A stretch of 64,000 nt of DNA from Actinomycetota bacterium (GTDB taxonomy: Bacteria > Actinomycetota > Thermoleophilia > Solirubrobacterales > 70-9). Shown one piece after another: positions 44,831 to 53,950 of this stretch. The first letter of the stretch is position 1. Every line of letters begins with the position of its first letter. The stretch covers positions 39,204-103,203 of the forward strand of contig VAYN01000019.1 of the NCBI GenBank assembly GCA_005885405.1, given 5' to 3'. The position numbers were made by a program, and so were the translations under genes. The notes beneath the pieces are model-generated. The model searched no databases, was not told the DNA's origin, and saw only the letters and a program-made list of their open reading frames with translations.

Positions 44831-47800
44831 TCAGGCCGTTGCGGGCTCCGCCGCCTGCCGCGCCTGCCGCAGACCCTCGGCCATCGCGAGCACCGCCGCG
44901 AGCCGCTCCTCCGGGTCACCGGCGACCCGGATTGCGGCGGTCTGCTCGCGCCATTCGTAGAGCGCGCCCTCCACCTGCTCGGCGAGAACGCCGGCCGCCT
45001 CGGAGTCGAGTTCGACCCCGGTGACGCTGAGTCGACCGCCGCGGAACTCGACGCTGCGCGCCCCCGCCAGGCCCAGCTCGATCCGCGCCTGCTGCAGCTT
45101 CAGCAGGTTCTCGGCCGGCGGCGGCAGCGGCCCGAAGCGGTCGTCGAGCTCGTCGCGGATCGCCCGCAGCTGGCCCGGCTCGCGGGCGGCGACGATGCGC
45201 CGGTGGATGTCGATCTTCGCCGCCTCGAAGGGGACGAAGGTGGCGGGTAGGTAGGCGTCGACAGGGACATCGAGGCGGACGGGCTCCGCAGCCTCCTCGC
45301 GCTCCTCCCCCTCGACGCCGGCGGCCTCGGCGACGGCTTCGTCGATCATCTGACAGTAGAGCTCGAAGCCGACCGCGGCAACGTGGCCGGACTGCTCGTC
45401 GCCGAGCAGGTTGCCGGCACCGCGGATGTCGAGGTCCCGCATCGCGATCCGGAAGCCGGAGCCGAGCTCGGTGTGGTCGGCGAGGGTCGAAAGCCGCGCC
45501 GCCGCCTCCTCGGTCAGCGCTTCGGCCGAGGGGTAGAGCAGGTAGGCGAAGGCGCGCTCGCGAGAGCGCCCGACGCGGCCGCGGATTTGGTAAGCCTGCG
45601 AGAGCCCGAGCTGGTCGGCGCGCTCGACGATCAGCGTGTTCGCGGTCGGGATGTCGAGGCCGGACTCGATGATCGTCGTCGTTACCAGACAGTCCGCCTC
45701 GCCGCGGAGGAAGGTCAGCATCGTCTCCTCGAGCTGGTGCTCGTCCATCTGCCCGTGCGCTTCGAGGAAGCGGGCGCCCGGGATCAACGCCCGCAGCCGC
45801 TCGGTCGTTTCCGGCAGCGAGTCGATCCGGTTGTGGAGGACGAAGGCCTGACCCTTGCGCTCGATCTCGCGTCGGATCGCCTTGCTGACCAGGTCCTCGT
45901 CGTAGGGGCCGACGTAGGTGCGGACCGGGCGGCGCCCCTCGGGGGGCGTCTCAATGACAGAAATGTCGCGCAGGCCGGCGAGGCTCATCTGCAGGGTCCG
46001 CGGGATCGGCGTCGCCGAGAGCGCCAGCACGTCGACTTTCAGCTTCAGCTGCCGCAGCAGCTCCTTCTGTTTGACTCCAAAGCGCTGCTCCTCGTCAACG
46101 ACGACGAGGCCGAGGTCTTTGGCGCGAACGTCGCGGCTGAGCAGGCGGTGGGTGCCGATCAGGATGTCGACTTTGCCCGCCTCGAAGTCTTTGAGCACGG
46201 CTTTGACCTCCGCCTGCGGGCGCAGCCGCGAGACCCCCTCAACGCGAAACGGCAGCTCGCGCAGGCGCTCGCGGAAGGTGCCGAAGTGCTGCTGGGCGAG
46301 GATCGTCGTCGGCACCAGGACCATCACCTGCTTGCCGTCTGAGGCGGCCTTGACGGCGGCGCGCAATGCCACCTCGGTCTTGCCGAAACCGACGTCGCCG
46401 CAGACCAGCCGGTCCATCGGCCGCTCGGATTCCATGTCCCCCTTGACCGCCTCGATCGCTTCCAGCTGGTCGGCCGTCTCCCGGTACGGGAAGGCGGTCT
46501 CCATCGCGATCTGCCATTCACCGTCCGGCGGGAAGGGGTGGCCTTTGCGGGCGCGCCGCTCGGCGTAGAGGTTGAGCAGCTCGCCGGCAAGGGCGCCGGC
46601 CGCTTTCCGCGCCCGTGCCTTCATGTTCTGCCAGCGTTTGCCGCCGAGCGCCGAGAGCGAGGGTTCCCCGCCGGCGCCGACGTAGCGGCTCAGCTTCGCC
46701 AGCTGGTCGGTGGGGACGTAGACCCGGTCCTCGCCTTTGTATTCGAGGTAGAGGTAGTCGCGGGTGACGCCGCCGACCTCGCGGGTCTCGAAGCCGGCAA
46801 AGCGGGCGACGCCGTGGTCCTCGTGGACGACGTAGTCGCCGACCCGCAGTTCGCTGAAGGCGAGGCGGCCGCGGCCGGCGCCGGGTGCCGGCTCCTCGCT
46901 GCGGCGGCGGTGGACGAGGCGGCGGAAGGGATAGACGGCGAGCTTGAGCTCGGGGCTGACGAAGCCCTCGCGCAGGCGCGCCTCGGCGAAGGAGAGGCCG
47001 GGGTCGGGCGAGAGCCGGCCGCCTTCGAGGATGCGGGCGTCGAGCCGGTCGAGCCCGTAGCGGGCGCGCTCGGCCTCGCCGCGGCTGTCGAAGGCGACGA
47101 CCGCGCGGTATCCCGAGCGGACCAGTTTTTGCAGCTCCCCCTCGGCCTCTTTGACGCTGCGGGCCGGGGACTCGGCGCGGGCGGCGCGGAAGGCGTCCTC
47201 GTCGTCCTCGCCGGCGGCGGTGAGGGAGAGGGCGGCGCGGGCGGCCAGGGGATCGGCGACGTCGACGTAGAGGTGCTGGGCGTCGTCGGCGTGCATCGCC
47301 GTCGTCACGTCCTCCCAGTGGTCGCGCAGCGCCGGCTCGATCTCCTCGGCACCGACGAGGACGACCGCGGTGGCGTCGGAGACGAGCTCCAGTGGCGCCC
47401 GGAAGTGCTCCAGCGGCAACGCTTCGGCCAGGTTCGGCGACTCGGCTCCCTCCTCCTCGGCCGCCATCGCCGCCAACTCGGCGATTTCGCGGTGCTCGGC
47501 GTCGAGCTCGGCCGCCGGGGCGAGCTCGACCCGCTCGGCGTCGCCGAGCGAGCGCTGGGTGAAGGTCGAGAACCAGCGCATCGACTCGACCTCGTCGCCG
47601 AAGAGCTCGATCCGCACCGCCCGTTCCTCGGTCGCCGGGTAGACGTCGAGGATGCCGCCGCGGACCGCGAACTGGCCGCGCTCCTCGACCTGCTCGACAC
47701 GTTCGTAGCCGGCGGCGACGAGGTCGTCGGCGACCGTGTCGAGCTCGATCTCCTCGCCGCGCGCGATCGCGAAGCCTGCCGGCCGCAGCGAGGCGTCCGG

Positions 47801-48211
47801 CACCGCCTCGGCCAGCGCCGGAGCAGAAGCGACGACGATGGCGTCGGATTCGATCCCAAGGGCGTCAAGCGCGTCGATCCGCAAGCCGACGAGGTGCGGC
47901 GGCGGCGAGACGTGGGAGGCGTAGCCGGTCCCGCGCGAGGGATAGACGCGTACACGGCGGGGCGCCAGGTAAGCCCGCAGGTCGGCGGCGAGGTCGCGGG
48001 CGGAGCGGTCGTCGGGGGCGACGAGCAGGACCGGCCGCTCGGCCAGCCCGCGCTCGTCCTCGAGCAGCGTCGCCAGCAGCAGCGGCCGCAGCATCGAGGA
48101 GGCGCGGACCGCGACCCCCTCCCCTCCCTCGCCCGCCGCCCGCACGCGGGCCGCGAGCGCGTGCACGCGCTCGCTCTCGGCGGCGATGTCGATCAGTGGC
48201 CTCAGGCTCAT
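44831..48211 (-). CDS. mfd: Transcription-repair coupling factor Mfd
   Basis: 1126 aa. N-terminal UvrB-homology part, then the RNAP-interaction (CarD-like) domain near 440-500 (LRVGDYVVHEDHGVARFAGF). The RecG-like translocase starts with CGDVGFGKTEVALRAAVKA (motif I), VLVPTTILAQQHFGTF, DEEQRFGVKQKE (motif II), LSATPIPRTLQMSLAGLRD, then TTIIESGLDIPTANT, QIRGRVGRSRERAFAYLLY and a C-terminal TRCF domain. Removes stalled RNA polymerase at lesions and recruits UvrA. Glu codons are mostly GAG. Confidence 0.97.
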   Translation of the reverse strand: MSLRPLIDIAAESERVHALAARVRAAGEGGEGVAVRASSMLRPLLLATLLEDERGLAERPVLLVAPDDRSARDLAADLRAYLAPRRVRVYPSRGTGYASHVSPPPHLVGLRIDALDALGIESDAIVVASAPALAEAVPDASLRPAGFAIARGEEIELDTVADDLVAAGYERVEQVEERGQFAVRGGILDVYPATEERAVRIELFGDEVESMRWFSTFTQRSLGDAERVELAPAAELDAEHREIAELAAMAAEEEGAESPNLAEALPLEHFRAPLELVSDATAVVLVGAEEIEPALRDHWEDVTTAMHADDAQHLYVDVADPLAARAALSLTAAGEDDEDAFRAARAESPARSVKEAEGELQKLVRSGYRAVVAFDSRGEAERARYGLDRLDARILEGGRLSPDPGLSFAEARLREGFVSPELKLAVYPFRRLVHRRRSEEPAPGAGRGRLAFSELRVGDYVVHEDHGVARFAGFETREVGGVTRDYLYLEYKGEDRVYVPTDQLAKLSRYVGAGGEPSLSALGGKRWQNMKARARKAAGALAGELLNLYAERRARKGHPFPPDGEWQIAMETAFPYRETADQLEAIEAVKGDMESERPMDRLVCGDVGFGKTEVALRAAVKAASDGKQVMVLVPTTILAQQHFGTFRERLRELPFRVEGVSRLRPQAEVKAVLKDFEAGKVDILIGTHRLLSRDVRAKDLGLVVVDEEQRFGVKQKELLRQLKLKVDVLALSATPIPRTLQMSLAGLRDISVIETPPEGRRPVRTYVGPYDEDLVSKAIRREIERKGQAFVLHNRIDSLPETTERLRALIPGARFLEAHGQMDEHQLEETMLTFLRGEADCLVTTTIIESGLDIPTANTLIVERADQLGLSQAYQIRGRVGRSRERAFAYLLYPSAEALTEEAAARLSTLADHTELGSGFRIAMRDLDIRGAGNLLGDEQSGHVAAVGFELYCQMIDEAVAEAAGVEGEEREEAAEPVRLDVPVDAYLPATFVPFEAAKIDIHRRIVAAREPGQLRAIRDELDDRFGPLPPPAENLLKLQQARIELGLAGARSVEFRGGRLSVTGVELDSEAAGVLAEQVEGALYEWREQTAAIRVAGDPEERLAAVLAMAEGLRQARQAAEPATA

Positions 48212-48269
48212 GGCAGCGGAAACGCCCGGATCGGGCGATCCGGGGGCGGCGACCGATTCTAGATACAGA

Positions 48270-49520
48270 TCAGGCCCGGCCGAGCGGGTGGCCCGGATAG
48301 GGAAAGCCGGGTGGCTGCGGCAAGGCGCCGTCCACCCATTTCCGCATCGCCGTGTCGCAGATCGCGTAGCCCCAGTTGACCAGCCGCTCCTGCGTCCCCT
48401 CGTCGAGGCTCGCCAGCCGGGTCGCGACCTTCGCCAGCGTCAGCGTCTCTTCGTAGGGGGCTTCCATGCTCGTCGGTAGCTCGAAGTTGGCGATGTCGCT
48501 GCGGATCCCCCAGTAGGCGCCGAAGCGGTGCTGGTCGGAGCCTTTCGGGGCGCCGTAGCCCTCGATCGTCTGCTGTTTGCGCAGGCTCCGCACCTGATTG
48601 TCGATCACGTTCGTCACCCGGATCATCTGCGTCGCCCAGTCGCGCCAGCGGTACCCCTTGAACGGCCCGAGCCCGCCGCCGTCCGGTTCCATCGCGCCGC
48701 CGCCGTCGCTGACCAGGACCGTCTTGCAGGTCTTCCAGGCCGTCTCCAGGCCGAGGTTGTCGTAGACGCCGCCGTCGGCAAGGGTGGGACGGGTGGTGAA
48801 GGGGGGTGTCTGCAGGTCTTCGCCGCTGTCGGGGACGTACTGGTCCTCGCCGAACTGCATCCGTGCCGGGGCCAGGATCGGCGGGAAAGCCGAGGAGGCA
48901 GCGACGGCGTCGGCCAGGGTCACCCTCGGCTCCTCGACGCAGCCCACCCTGTAGTCGGCCATGTAGGGGCGGGAGAAGCGCCAGAGGACGCCCGACTGCA
49001 GGTTGGTCGCGTTGATCACGAAGCGCGGGCCTTCTTCGTCGCTCGGCAGGTCCTGCAGGGTCGCCGTGCCGAACAGGTGGCGACGATAGGCGGCGGCAAG
49101 TCTGGTGTTGATCGTCACGCCCGGCAGCAGCATGCCGCCGAGCACCGCGGGGACGTCGAGCGTGCGGGCCGCGAGAGCGCGGAGGGGCGCGACTACCTGG
49201 TCCACCAGGTTTGAAGCGACCGGCGCTTCGCTAGGCCCGGAAGGCTCGAACTCGAGGTCGGCCCAGTGAAGGCCGAGCACCGCCGCGGCGATCGAGCCGC
49301 CGGAGACGCTGGAGACCCGCGTCAGCCGCTTCAGGTAGCCGAGCTCGTTCAGCCGCCAGAGGGCGCCGGCATGGAACAGCATCGCCCGGTAGCCGCCACC
49401 CGAGAGGCAGAGCCCGATTCCGGACGTCGGTGGAGCCCGTTCCTCGTCGCCCGGGATCCAGCGAACCGGCGAGCCCGGGTCGGCTTTCTCAGCTGGGGGT
49501 TTGAGCTCTGGCTCGGCCAT
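48270..49520 (-). CDS. Patatin-like phospholipase
   Basis: 416 aa. Oxyanion-hole glycines in GLCLSGGGYRAMLFHAGAL, nucleophile elbow VSSVSGGSIAA (GxSxG), catalytic Asp in LADGGVYDNLG. Catalytic Ser/Asp dyad intact. Probably a cytoplasmic or peripheral acyl hydrolase; no signal peptide. Minus strand, upstream of mfd. Confidence 0.9.
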   Translation of the reverse strand: MAEPELKPPAEKADPGSPVRWIPGDEERAPPTSGIGLCLSGGGYRAMLFHAGALWRLNELGYLKRLTRVSSVSGGSIAAAVLGLHWADLEFEPSGPSEAPVASNLVDQVVAPLRALAARTLDVPAVLGGMLLPGVTINTRLAAAYRRHLFGTATLQDLPSDEEGPRFVINATNLQSGVLWRFSRPYMADYRVGCVEEPRVTLADAVAASSAFPPILAPARMQFGEDQYVPDSGEDLQTPPFTTRPTLADGGVYDNLGLETAWKTCKTVLVSDGGGAMEPDGGGLGPFKGYRWRDWATQMIRVTNVIDNQVRSLRKQQTIEGYGAPKGSDQHRFGAYWGIRSDIANFELPTSMEAPYEETLTLAKVATRLASLDEGTQERLVNWGYAICDTAMRKWVDGALPQPPGFPYPGHPLGRA

Positions 49521-49571
49521 CGGCCGCCAGTCTCGCCCGCCCTCGGTTTTAAGTCAAAGACAACCGAGTTC

Positions 49572-51812
49572 TCAGCTGGGCAGGACCTTAAAGCTGCGCT
49601 TCGCCGGAGTCGGGTCGACGTTGCCGCCCTTGTCGATCGCGCGCACCTTGAAGACGTGCTTGCCGGGCTTCAGCCGCTTGTATTTCTTCGGCGAGGCGCA
49701 CGGCTTGAACGGCTTGCGGTCGAGCTTGCACTGGAAGGTCGAGCCGGCCTCGGTCGAGCTGAACTTGAACTTCGCCGTCCTCTTCTTGGTCTTCTTCGGC
49801 GGGCCCTTGAGGATCTTGGTGTTGTTCCCGCCCCCACCCCCGCCGGTGCCGCCGCCGCTGGAACCGCCTGGGGTGGTCGCGATCGCCAGCTCGGAGGTGG
49901 CGCCTTTGCTCGTCTGGGTCGCGGCGACGATCGTGCCGCCGGCGATCGCCGCCGGGTAGTCGACTTTCCAGTTGCCGCCAGCATCAGCGGTGGTTTCGGC
50001 GAGGAAGGACTCCAGCTCGCCGGCTTCGGCACTTCCCTTGCGGAAGACACGGATCACCGCACCCTCCTCGGCCCCGCTGCCGCTGGCGCTCGATTCGGTG
50101 AGGGTCCCGATCGGCGGCGGTTTGATCCCTTCATTGGGGCCGTTCGGTTCGGTGCCCGGATTGGTCGCCTTCAGGTCGATGAAGAGACCGTTATTGAGTT
50201 TGCCGCTGTTGCGCGCGACTTCGTTCGCGGTTTCTTCGAAGTTGAGGATCTCGATCGCCGGGCCGCCGCTGTCGGAGATTTCGTTTTCCTCGCCGATGGC
50301 ATCGCCGCCGATCAGGTTTTCGGTGGTCGGCGAGGCGAACGGTTCGCCGGTGTCGCGGACGCTGATCCCCGCGCCTCCGGAGCTGAGGACGAGGTTCCCC
50401 AGCACTTCGTTGGCATCGCTCTGGATCAGGATCCCCTCGGCGGTGACGCTGCCGATCATGTTGTCCGCGATCAGGCTGCCGGTGGCGCCGGAGCCTGCGG
50501 TGTGGATGCCGACGAAGGAGAGGCCGATCAGGTTGCCGGCGATAGTCGAGGCACCGAAACGAGATTCGATCGCGATCCCGCCACCCCTGAACGCGTTTCC
50601 TTCGATCGTCGCCGGTTCGACCACGCTGGACCCGTAGGCAAAGATGCCGATCTGGGCCGGCGGTGAGGTGGTTTCGGCGCTGACCGGTCCGATGCCGATC
50701 TGGTTGCTCATCGCGACGAAGTCCTCGCCGTTTTCGTGGTAGATGCCGATGCTGCCGCCGGCGATGAAGTTCGCGTTGGCTTCGTATTCCGGGCCGCCGA
50801 TCGTGGCATGGTCGGCCGCTCCGACGAGGATCCCGTAGCTGCCGTTGGCGACCGTCCCCGTCCCGTTCTTATCGAGACCGACGAAGTTGCCGTGGACCGT
50901 GGTCGGCCCGCTGGCCGGCTCCTCGTTGCCACCTTCCTCGCCGACGAGGTCGACGCCGGCGAAGGTCGCGCCGGAGATCACGTTGCAGCCGCCGTCGCAG
51001 GTTTCGCTTCCCAGCGCCGGTCCTTCGATCGTCGCACCGACCTCGTTGTCTTCGGCCGGGAAGCCGCTGCCGGCAGTGGAGTCGGTGATCTCGATGTTCT
51101 TGGGGTTGGCCATCTGCGTCGTCCCGTCCGGAGCGACGCCGAAGTAGTTGCCGCGGACCACCGCTTCGCTGGCGCCCTCGATGTCAACGCCCTCGACGTT
51201 GTTGCCGGCGATCACGTTGCGCTGCACCGCTTCGGTGCCGCCGATCGTCGCCCCGTCGGAGCCCGGGTCGATGAAGATGCCCGTGTTGTTGGCGCCGGCG
51301 CTGCCGTCCAGTTTGACCCCGAGCCAGTTGCCCTGGGCGGTGAAGTTCTGCGATTCGTTGATCACGTTGATCCCGGTCAGGGCACCGGTGATCGCCAGGT
51401 CGTCGATCGTGACCCCGTCCGCTTCGACGCTGATTCCAAAGTTGCTCGTCGGCCCGCTCACTCCGGCGCACGGGCCGAGCACCAGCGCCGCCGTGGTGCA
51501 GGTGCCGGCGTTGATCGTGACCGGGGCTTTGATTGCCGGCAGGGGCGTGCCCAGTGCGATCGTGTCCGCAAGCTGCCCTTCGAAGACGGTCGCGTCGAAG
51601 AGGATGTTGTCGGCGGTGCCGGCAAGGTTGGTCACTTCGATCGCCGCCCGCAACGTGCATTTGCCCGCAGCGGTTTCGCAAGGCGAGAAAGGCACCATGT
51701 CGGGTTCGTCGGCGGTGCTGTTGACGGTGAACGCGGCGGAAGCGCCGGCCGGGAAGGCGAGGAGGAACAGGGCAGCGAAAAGCGCCGTCACGACGCGCGA
51801 GCGAAAGATCAT
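49572..51812 (-). CDS. Secreted CSLREA-type right-handed beta-helix protein
   Basis: 746 aa. Signal peptide (VVTALFAALFLLAFPAGASA), then a CSLREA-like N-terminal motif (FTVNSTADEPDM ... GKCTLRAAIE), about 450 residues of parallel beta-helix repeats (GIFIDPGSDGATIGGTEA, RNVIAGNNVEGVDIEGASEA, GNYFGVAPDGT) and a short Ig-like C-terminal domain (KFKFSSTEAGSTFQCKLDRK) typical of Thermoleophilia secreted proteins. Probably binds or cleaves a surface polysaccharide. Uses GAA for many Glu. Confidence 0.9.
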   Translation of the reverse strand: MIFRSRVVTALFAALFLLAFPAGASAAFTVNSTADEPDMVPFSPCETAAGKCTLRAAIEVTNLAGTADNILFDATVFEGQLADTIALGTPLPAIKAPVTINAGTCTTAALVLGPCAGVSGPTSNFGISVEADGVTIDDLAITGALTGINVINESQNFTAQGNWLGVKLDGSAGANNTGIFIDPGSDGATIGGTEAVQRNVIAGNNVEGVDIEGASEAVVRGNYFGVAPDGTTQMANPKNIEITDSTAGSGFPAEDNEVGATIEGPALGSETCDGGCNVISGATFAGVDLVGEEGGNEEPASGPTTVHGNFVGLDKNGTGTVANGSYGILVGAADHATIGGPEYEANANFIAGGSIGIYHENGEDFVAMSNQIGIGPVSAETTSPPAQIGIFAYGSSVVEPATIEGNAFRGGGIAIESRFGASTIAGNLIGLSFVGIHTAGSGATGSLIADNMIGSVTAEGILIQSDANEVLGNLVLSSGGAGISVRDTGEPFASPTTENLIGGDAIGEENEISDSGGPAIEILNFEETANEVARNSGKLNNGLFIDLKATNPGTEPNGPNEGIKPPPIGTLTESSASGSGAEEGAVIRVFRKGSAEAGELESFLAETTADAGGNWKVDYPAAIAGGTIVAATQTSKGATSELAIATTPGGSSGGGTGGGGGGNNTKILKGPPKKTKKRTAKFKFSSTEAGSTFQCKLDRKPFKPCASPKKYKRLKPGKHVFKVRAIDKGGNVDPTPAKRSFKVLPS

Positions 51813-51869
51813 GAAGCTGACCCTATCCCCGCGGGGCGGACGCCGAAAAGGGCTGGCCGAACGACCTAA

Positions 51870-52619
51870 TCAGTCGCGGGTCGGCAGGCCCGGACCGCTG
51901 CGCTGCCACTCGACCTGGCCGCGGCCCTCGGCGGCGGAGCGGCCGACGACGTCGTCCCACTCGTGCAGCATCCGCTTCAGCTGGGCGACCGCCTCGGGCG
52001 GATGGGCGGCGACTTCGGCGGCGAGCTCGAGCGCGGCCTGCTCGGTCCCGGCCGCCGGGGCGACGCGGTTGACGAGGCCGAGGCGCAGGGCCTCGTCGGC
52101 GCCGACGGTGCGGGAGCTGAGCAGCAGGTACTTGGCGGCGGCGAGGCCGCAGAGGGTGATCAGCCGCGCCGGGCCGACGGGGACGCCGAGGGCGGCGCCG
52201 GGGAAGCGCATCCGCAGGTTGGCGCCGCCGACCCGCATGTCGCAGGCGACGGCGATCTCGGCGCCACCGCCGACGACGTCGCCGTGGCAGGCGGCAATCG
52301 TCGGCTTCGGGAAGGCGACGACGGCGTCATAGAGGTCGGCGAAGAGCTGCATCCGCCGCACCTTGCCCTCGTCGTCGAGCTGCTCCCTGACGTCGGCGCC
52401 GGCCGAGAGGCCGAGGTGGTCGGCGGAGCTGATCACCAGCACCCGCACCGCCTCGTCGCCGCGGGCGACCGCGAGGTGCTCGAGCAGCTCCAGCAGCATC
52501 TGCGTGTTGATCGCGTTCCGCGCCTGCGGCCGGTTCAGGCGGACAACCGCGATCCCCTGCTCGTCGACGGAGTAGCTCGTGACCTCGTTCTCGGACGGGT
52601 TGCCGTTCTCTGCGCTCAT
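51870..52619 (-). CDS. Enoyl-CoA hydratase/isomerase family protein
   Basis: 249 aa, crotonase fold: IAVVRLNRPQARNAINTQML, LGLSAGADVREQ (first oxyanion loop), CHGDVVGGGAEIAVACDMRV (GGG loop), LITLCGLAAAKYLLLSSRTV. The general-acid Glu positions differ from classical crotonase, so the exact reaction (hydratase, isomerase or decarboxylase) is uncertain. Overlaps the pth stop by 4 bases (ATGA). Confidence 0.9.
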   Translation of the reverse strand: MSAENGNPSENEVTSYSVDEQGIAVVRLNRPQARNAINTQMLLELLEHLAVARGDEAVRVLVISSADHLGLSAGADVREQLDDEGKVRRMQLFADLYDAVVAFPKPTIAACHGDVVGGGAEIAVACDMRVGGANLRMRFPGAALGVPVGPARLITLCGLAAAKYLLLSSRTVGADEALRLGLVNRVAPAAGTEQAALELAAEVAAHPPEAVAQLKRMLHEWDDVVGRSAAEGRGQVEWQRSGPGLPTRD

Positions 52620-53212
52620 GCTTCGGACGCTATCCGCTCGACGAGGCGCTCGGTCTCCTCGGCGGCGTCGGCGACTAGGCCCTCGACCTCGGCCTTCGGC
52701 TCGCTGAAGCGGCCGAGCACGTGGCGGGAGACGATCTCCGGGTCGGTCGAGTCCGGCCGCCCCACCCCCACCCGCACCCGCCAGAACTCGGCGTCGCCGA
52801 AGCCGCGTTTGAGGCTCTTGAGGCCGTTGTGGCCGGCGAGGCCGCCGCCGATCCGGGTCTGGATCTCGCCGAAGGGGAGGTCGATCTCGTCGTGGACGAC
52901 GACGACGCGGTCGAGCGGCACCTTCAGCGAGCCCCGCGCCGGCCCGGCCGAGTCGCCGGATTCGTTCATGTAGGTACGCGGCTGCAGCAGCGCCACCCGT
53001 GGGCCGCCGGGGCCGGTCCTGCCTTCCGAGATCACCCCGTTGAACTTCTGCTTCGGCTTCGGCAGCCCCCAGCGCTCGGCCAACTCGCTGGCGACCGCGA
53101 AGCCGACGTTGTGGCGGGTGCGCTCGTACTCCGGGCCCGGGTTGCCGAGGCCGACGATGAGGATGCGGTCCCCCTCGCCGCCCTTTCGGTCAGAACGGCG
53201 GAACAGCGACAG
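52616..53212 (-). CDS. pth: Peptidyl-tRNA hydrolase, probable CTG start
   Basis: About 198 aa. Frame from just after the L25 stop reads SLFRRSDRKGGEGDRILIVG, then LGNPGPEYERTRHNVGFAVA (catalytic Asn and His), HDEIDLPFGEIQTRIGGGLA (catalytic Asp), GHNGLKSL. The conserved GNPGPEY block is upstream of the first conventional start (TTG 53083), and no ATG, GTG or TTG occurs in frame between the preceding stop and it. CTG at 53212 (or 53206) is the best start. Recycles peptidyl-tRNA; linked to rplY in the usual order and probably translationally coupled to it. Confidence 0.85.
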   Translation of the reverse strand: MSLFRRSDRKGGEGDRILIVGLGNPGPEYERTRHNVGFAVASELAERWGLPKPKQKFNGVISEGRTGPGGPRVALLQPRTYMNESGDSAGPARGSLKVPLDRVVVVHDEIDLPFGEIQTRIGGGLAGHNGLKSLKRGFGDAEFWRVRVGVGRPDSTDPEIVSRHVLGRFSEPKAEVEGLVADAAEETERLVERIASEA

Positions 53213-53215
53213 GAG

Positions 53216-53890
53216 CTACTCGCCCTCGGACTCGCCCGAGTCGCCGTCGCCCTCGGAGTCGCCCTCGCCGTCGCCCTCGCCGACCAGCTCAGTCTCCTCC
53301 TCGACCTCCGGAGCGACCTCTTCGACGCGCGGCGGCGAGAGGGTGACGATCGTGACCTCCTCGGGATCGTCGGCGACGAATTTGACTCCCTCGGGGGCGG
53401 CGACGGCGGAAAGCTGGAGCGTCTCGTTGACTTCCATCGCGGAGACGTCGACGGTGATGTTGTCCGGAATCTCGGTCGGCAGCGCTTCGATCGTGATCTC
53501 GCGGGTGACGTGCTCAAGCACGCCGCCTCCCTTGACGCCGGGGGCGTCCTCAACGCCTTCGAGCTCGATCGCGACCTCGGCCTGGATCGCCTCGTCGAGT
53601 TTCACCTGCATCAGGTCGAGGTGCTGGATGCTGCCGCGGACCGGGTGGTGCTGTTCTTCCTTGATCACGACCGGGACCGCTTTGCTGCCCTCGATCTCGA
53701 GGTCGAACAGGGCCGCCCCCTCCTGGAGGACGCCGCGGATGTCCCGTTCTGACACCTGGAAGGGCTTGGCGTCTTTACCGCCCGCGTAGACGACGCCGGG
53801 AACGAGCCCGTCGCGGCGCATGCGGCGCGAGGAGCGCGAACCGAAATCGGCACGGGGTGCAGCTTTAAGCGTGGAGCGTTTGCTCGCCAT
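53216..53890 (-). CDS. rplY: 50S ribosomal protein L25, CTC type
   Basis: 224 aa. N-terminal 5S rRNA-binding L25 domain (RSTLKAAPRADFGSRSSRRMRRDGLVPGVVYA), then the TL5/CTC C-terminal domain (ITIEALPTEIPDNITVDVSAMEV) and an acidic tail of Gly/Glu/Asp/Ser (ETELVGEGDGEGDSEGDG). The open frame runs far upstream across the divergent AarF gene; the ATG at 53890 is the family start. Conserved prs-rplY-pth order is kept, though prs is now 4 kb away. Confidence 0.95.
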   Translation of the reverse strand: MASKRSTLKAAPRADFGSRSSRRMRRDGLVPGVVYAGGKDAKPFQVSERDIRGVLQEGAALFDLEIEGSKAVPVVIKEEQHHPVRGSIQHLDLMQVKLDEAIQAEVAIELEGVEDAPGVKGGGVLEHVTREITIEALPTEIPDNITVDVSAMEVNETLQLSAVAAPEGVKFVADDPEEVTIVTLSPPRVEEVAPEVEEETELVGEGDGEGDSEGDGDSGESEGE

Positions 53891-53950
53891 CGGACGGGAG
53901 AGAATAGAGAACTCGCCCCGAAACAGTGGCTGTGACACCCTTCGACCCCG

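Noticed and set aside
46538..48262. 574-aa frame antisense to mfd
   Set aside because: Shadow frame; mfd on the other strand has all its motifs over the same bases.
49491..49510. CAGCTGGGGG match considered as another copy of the 41330 palindrome
   Set aside because: Only ten bases match and the flanks do not pair.
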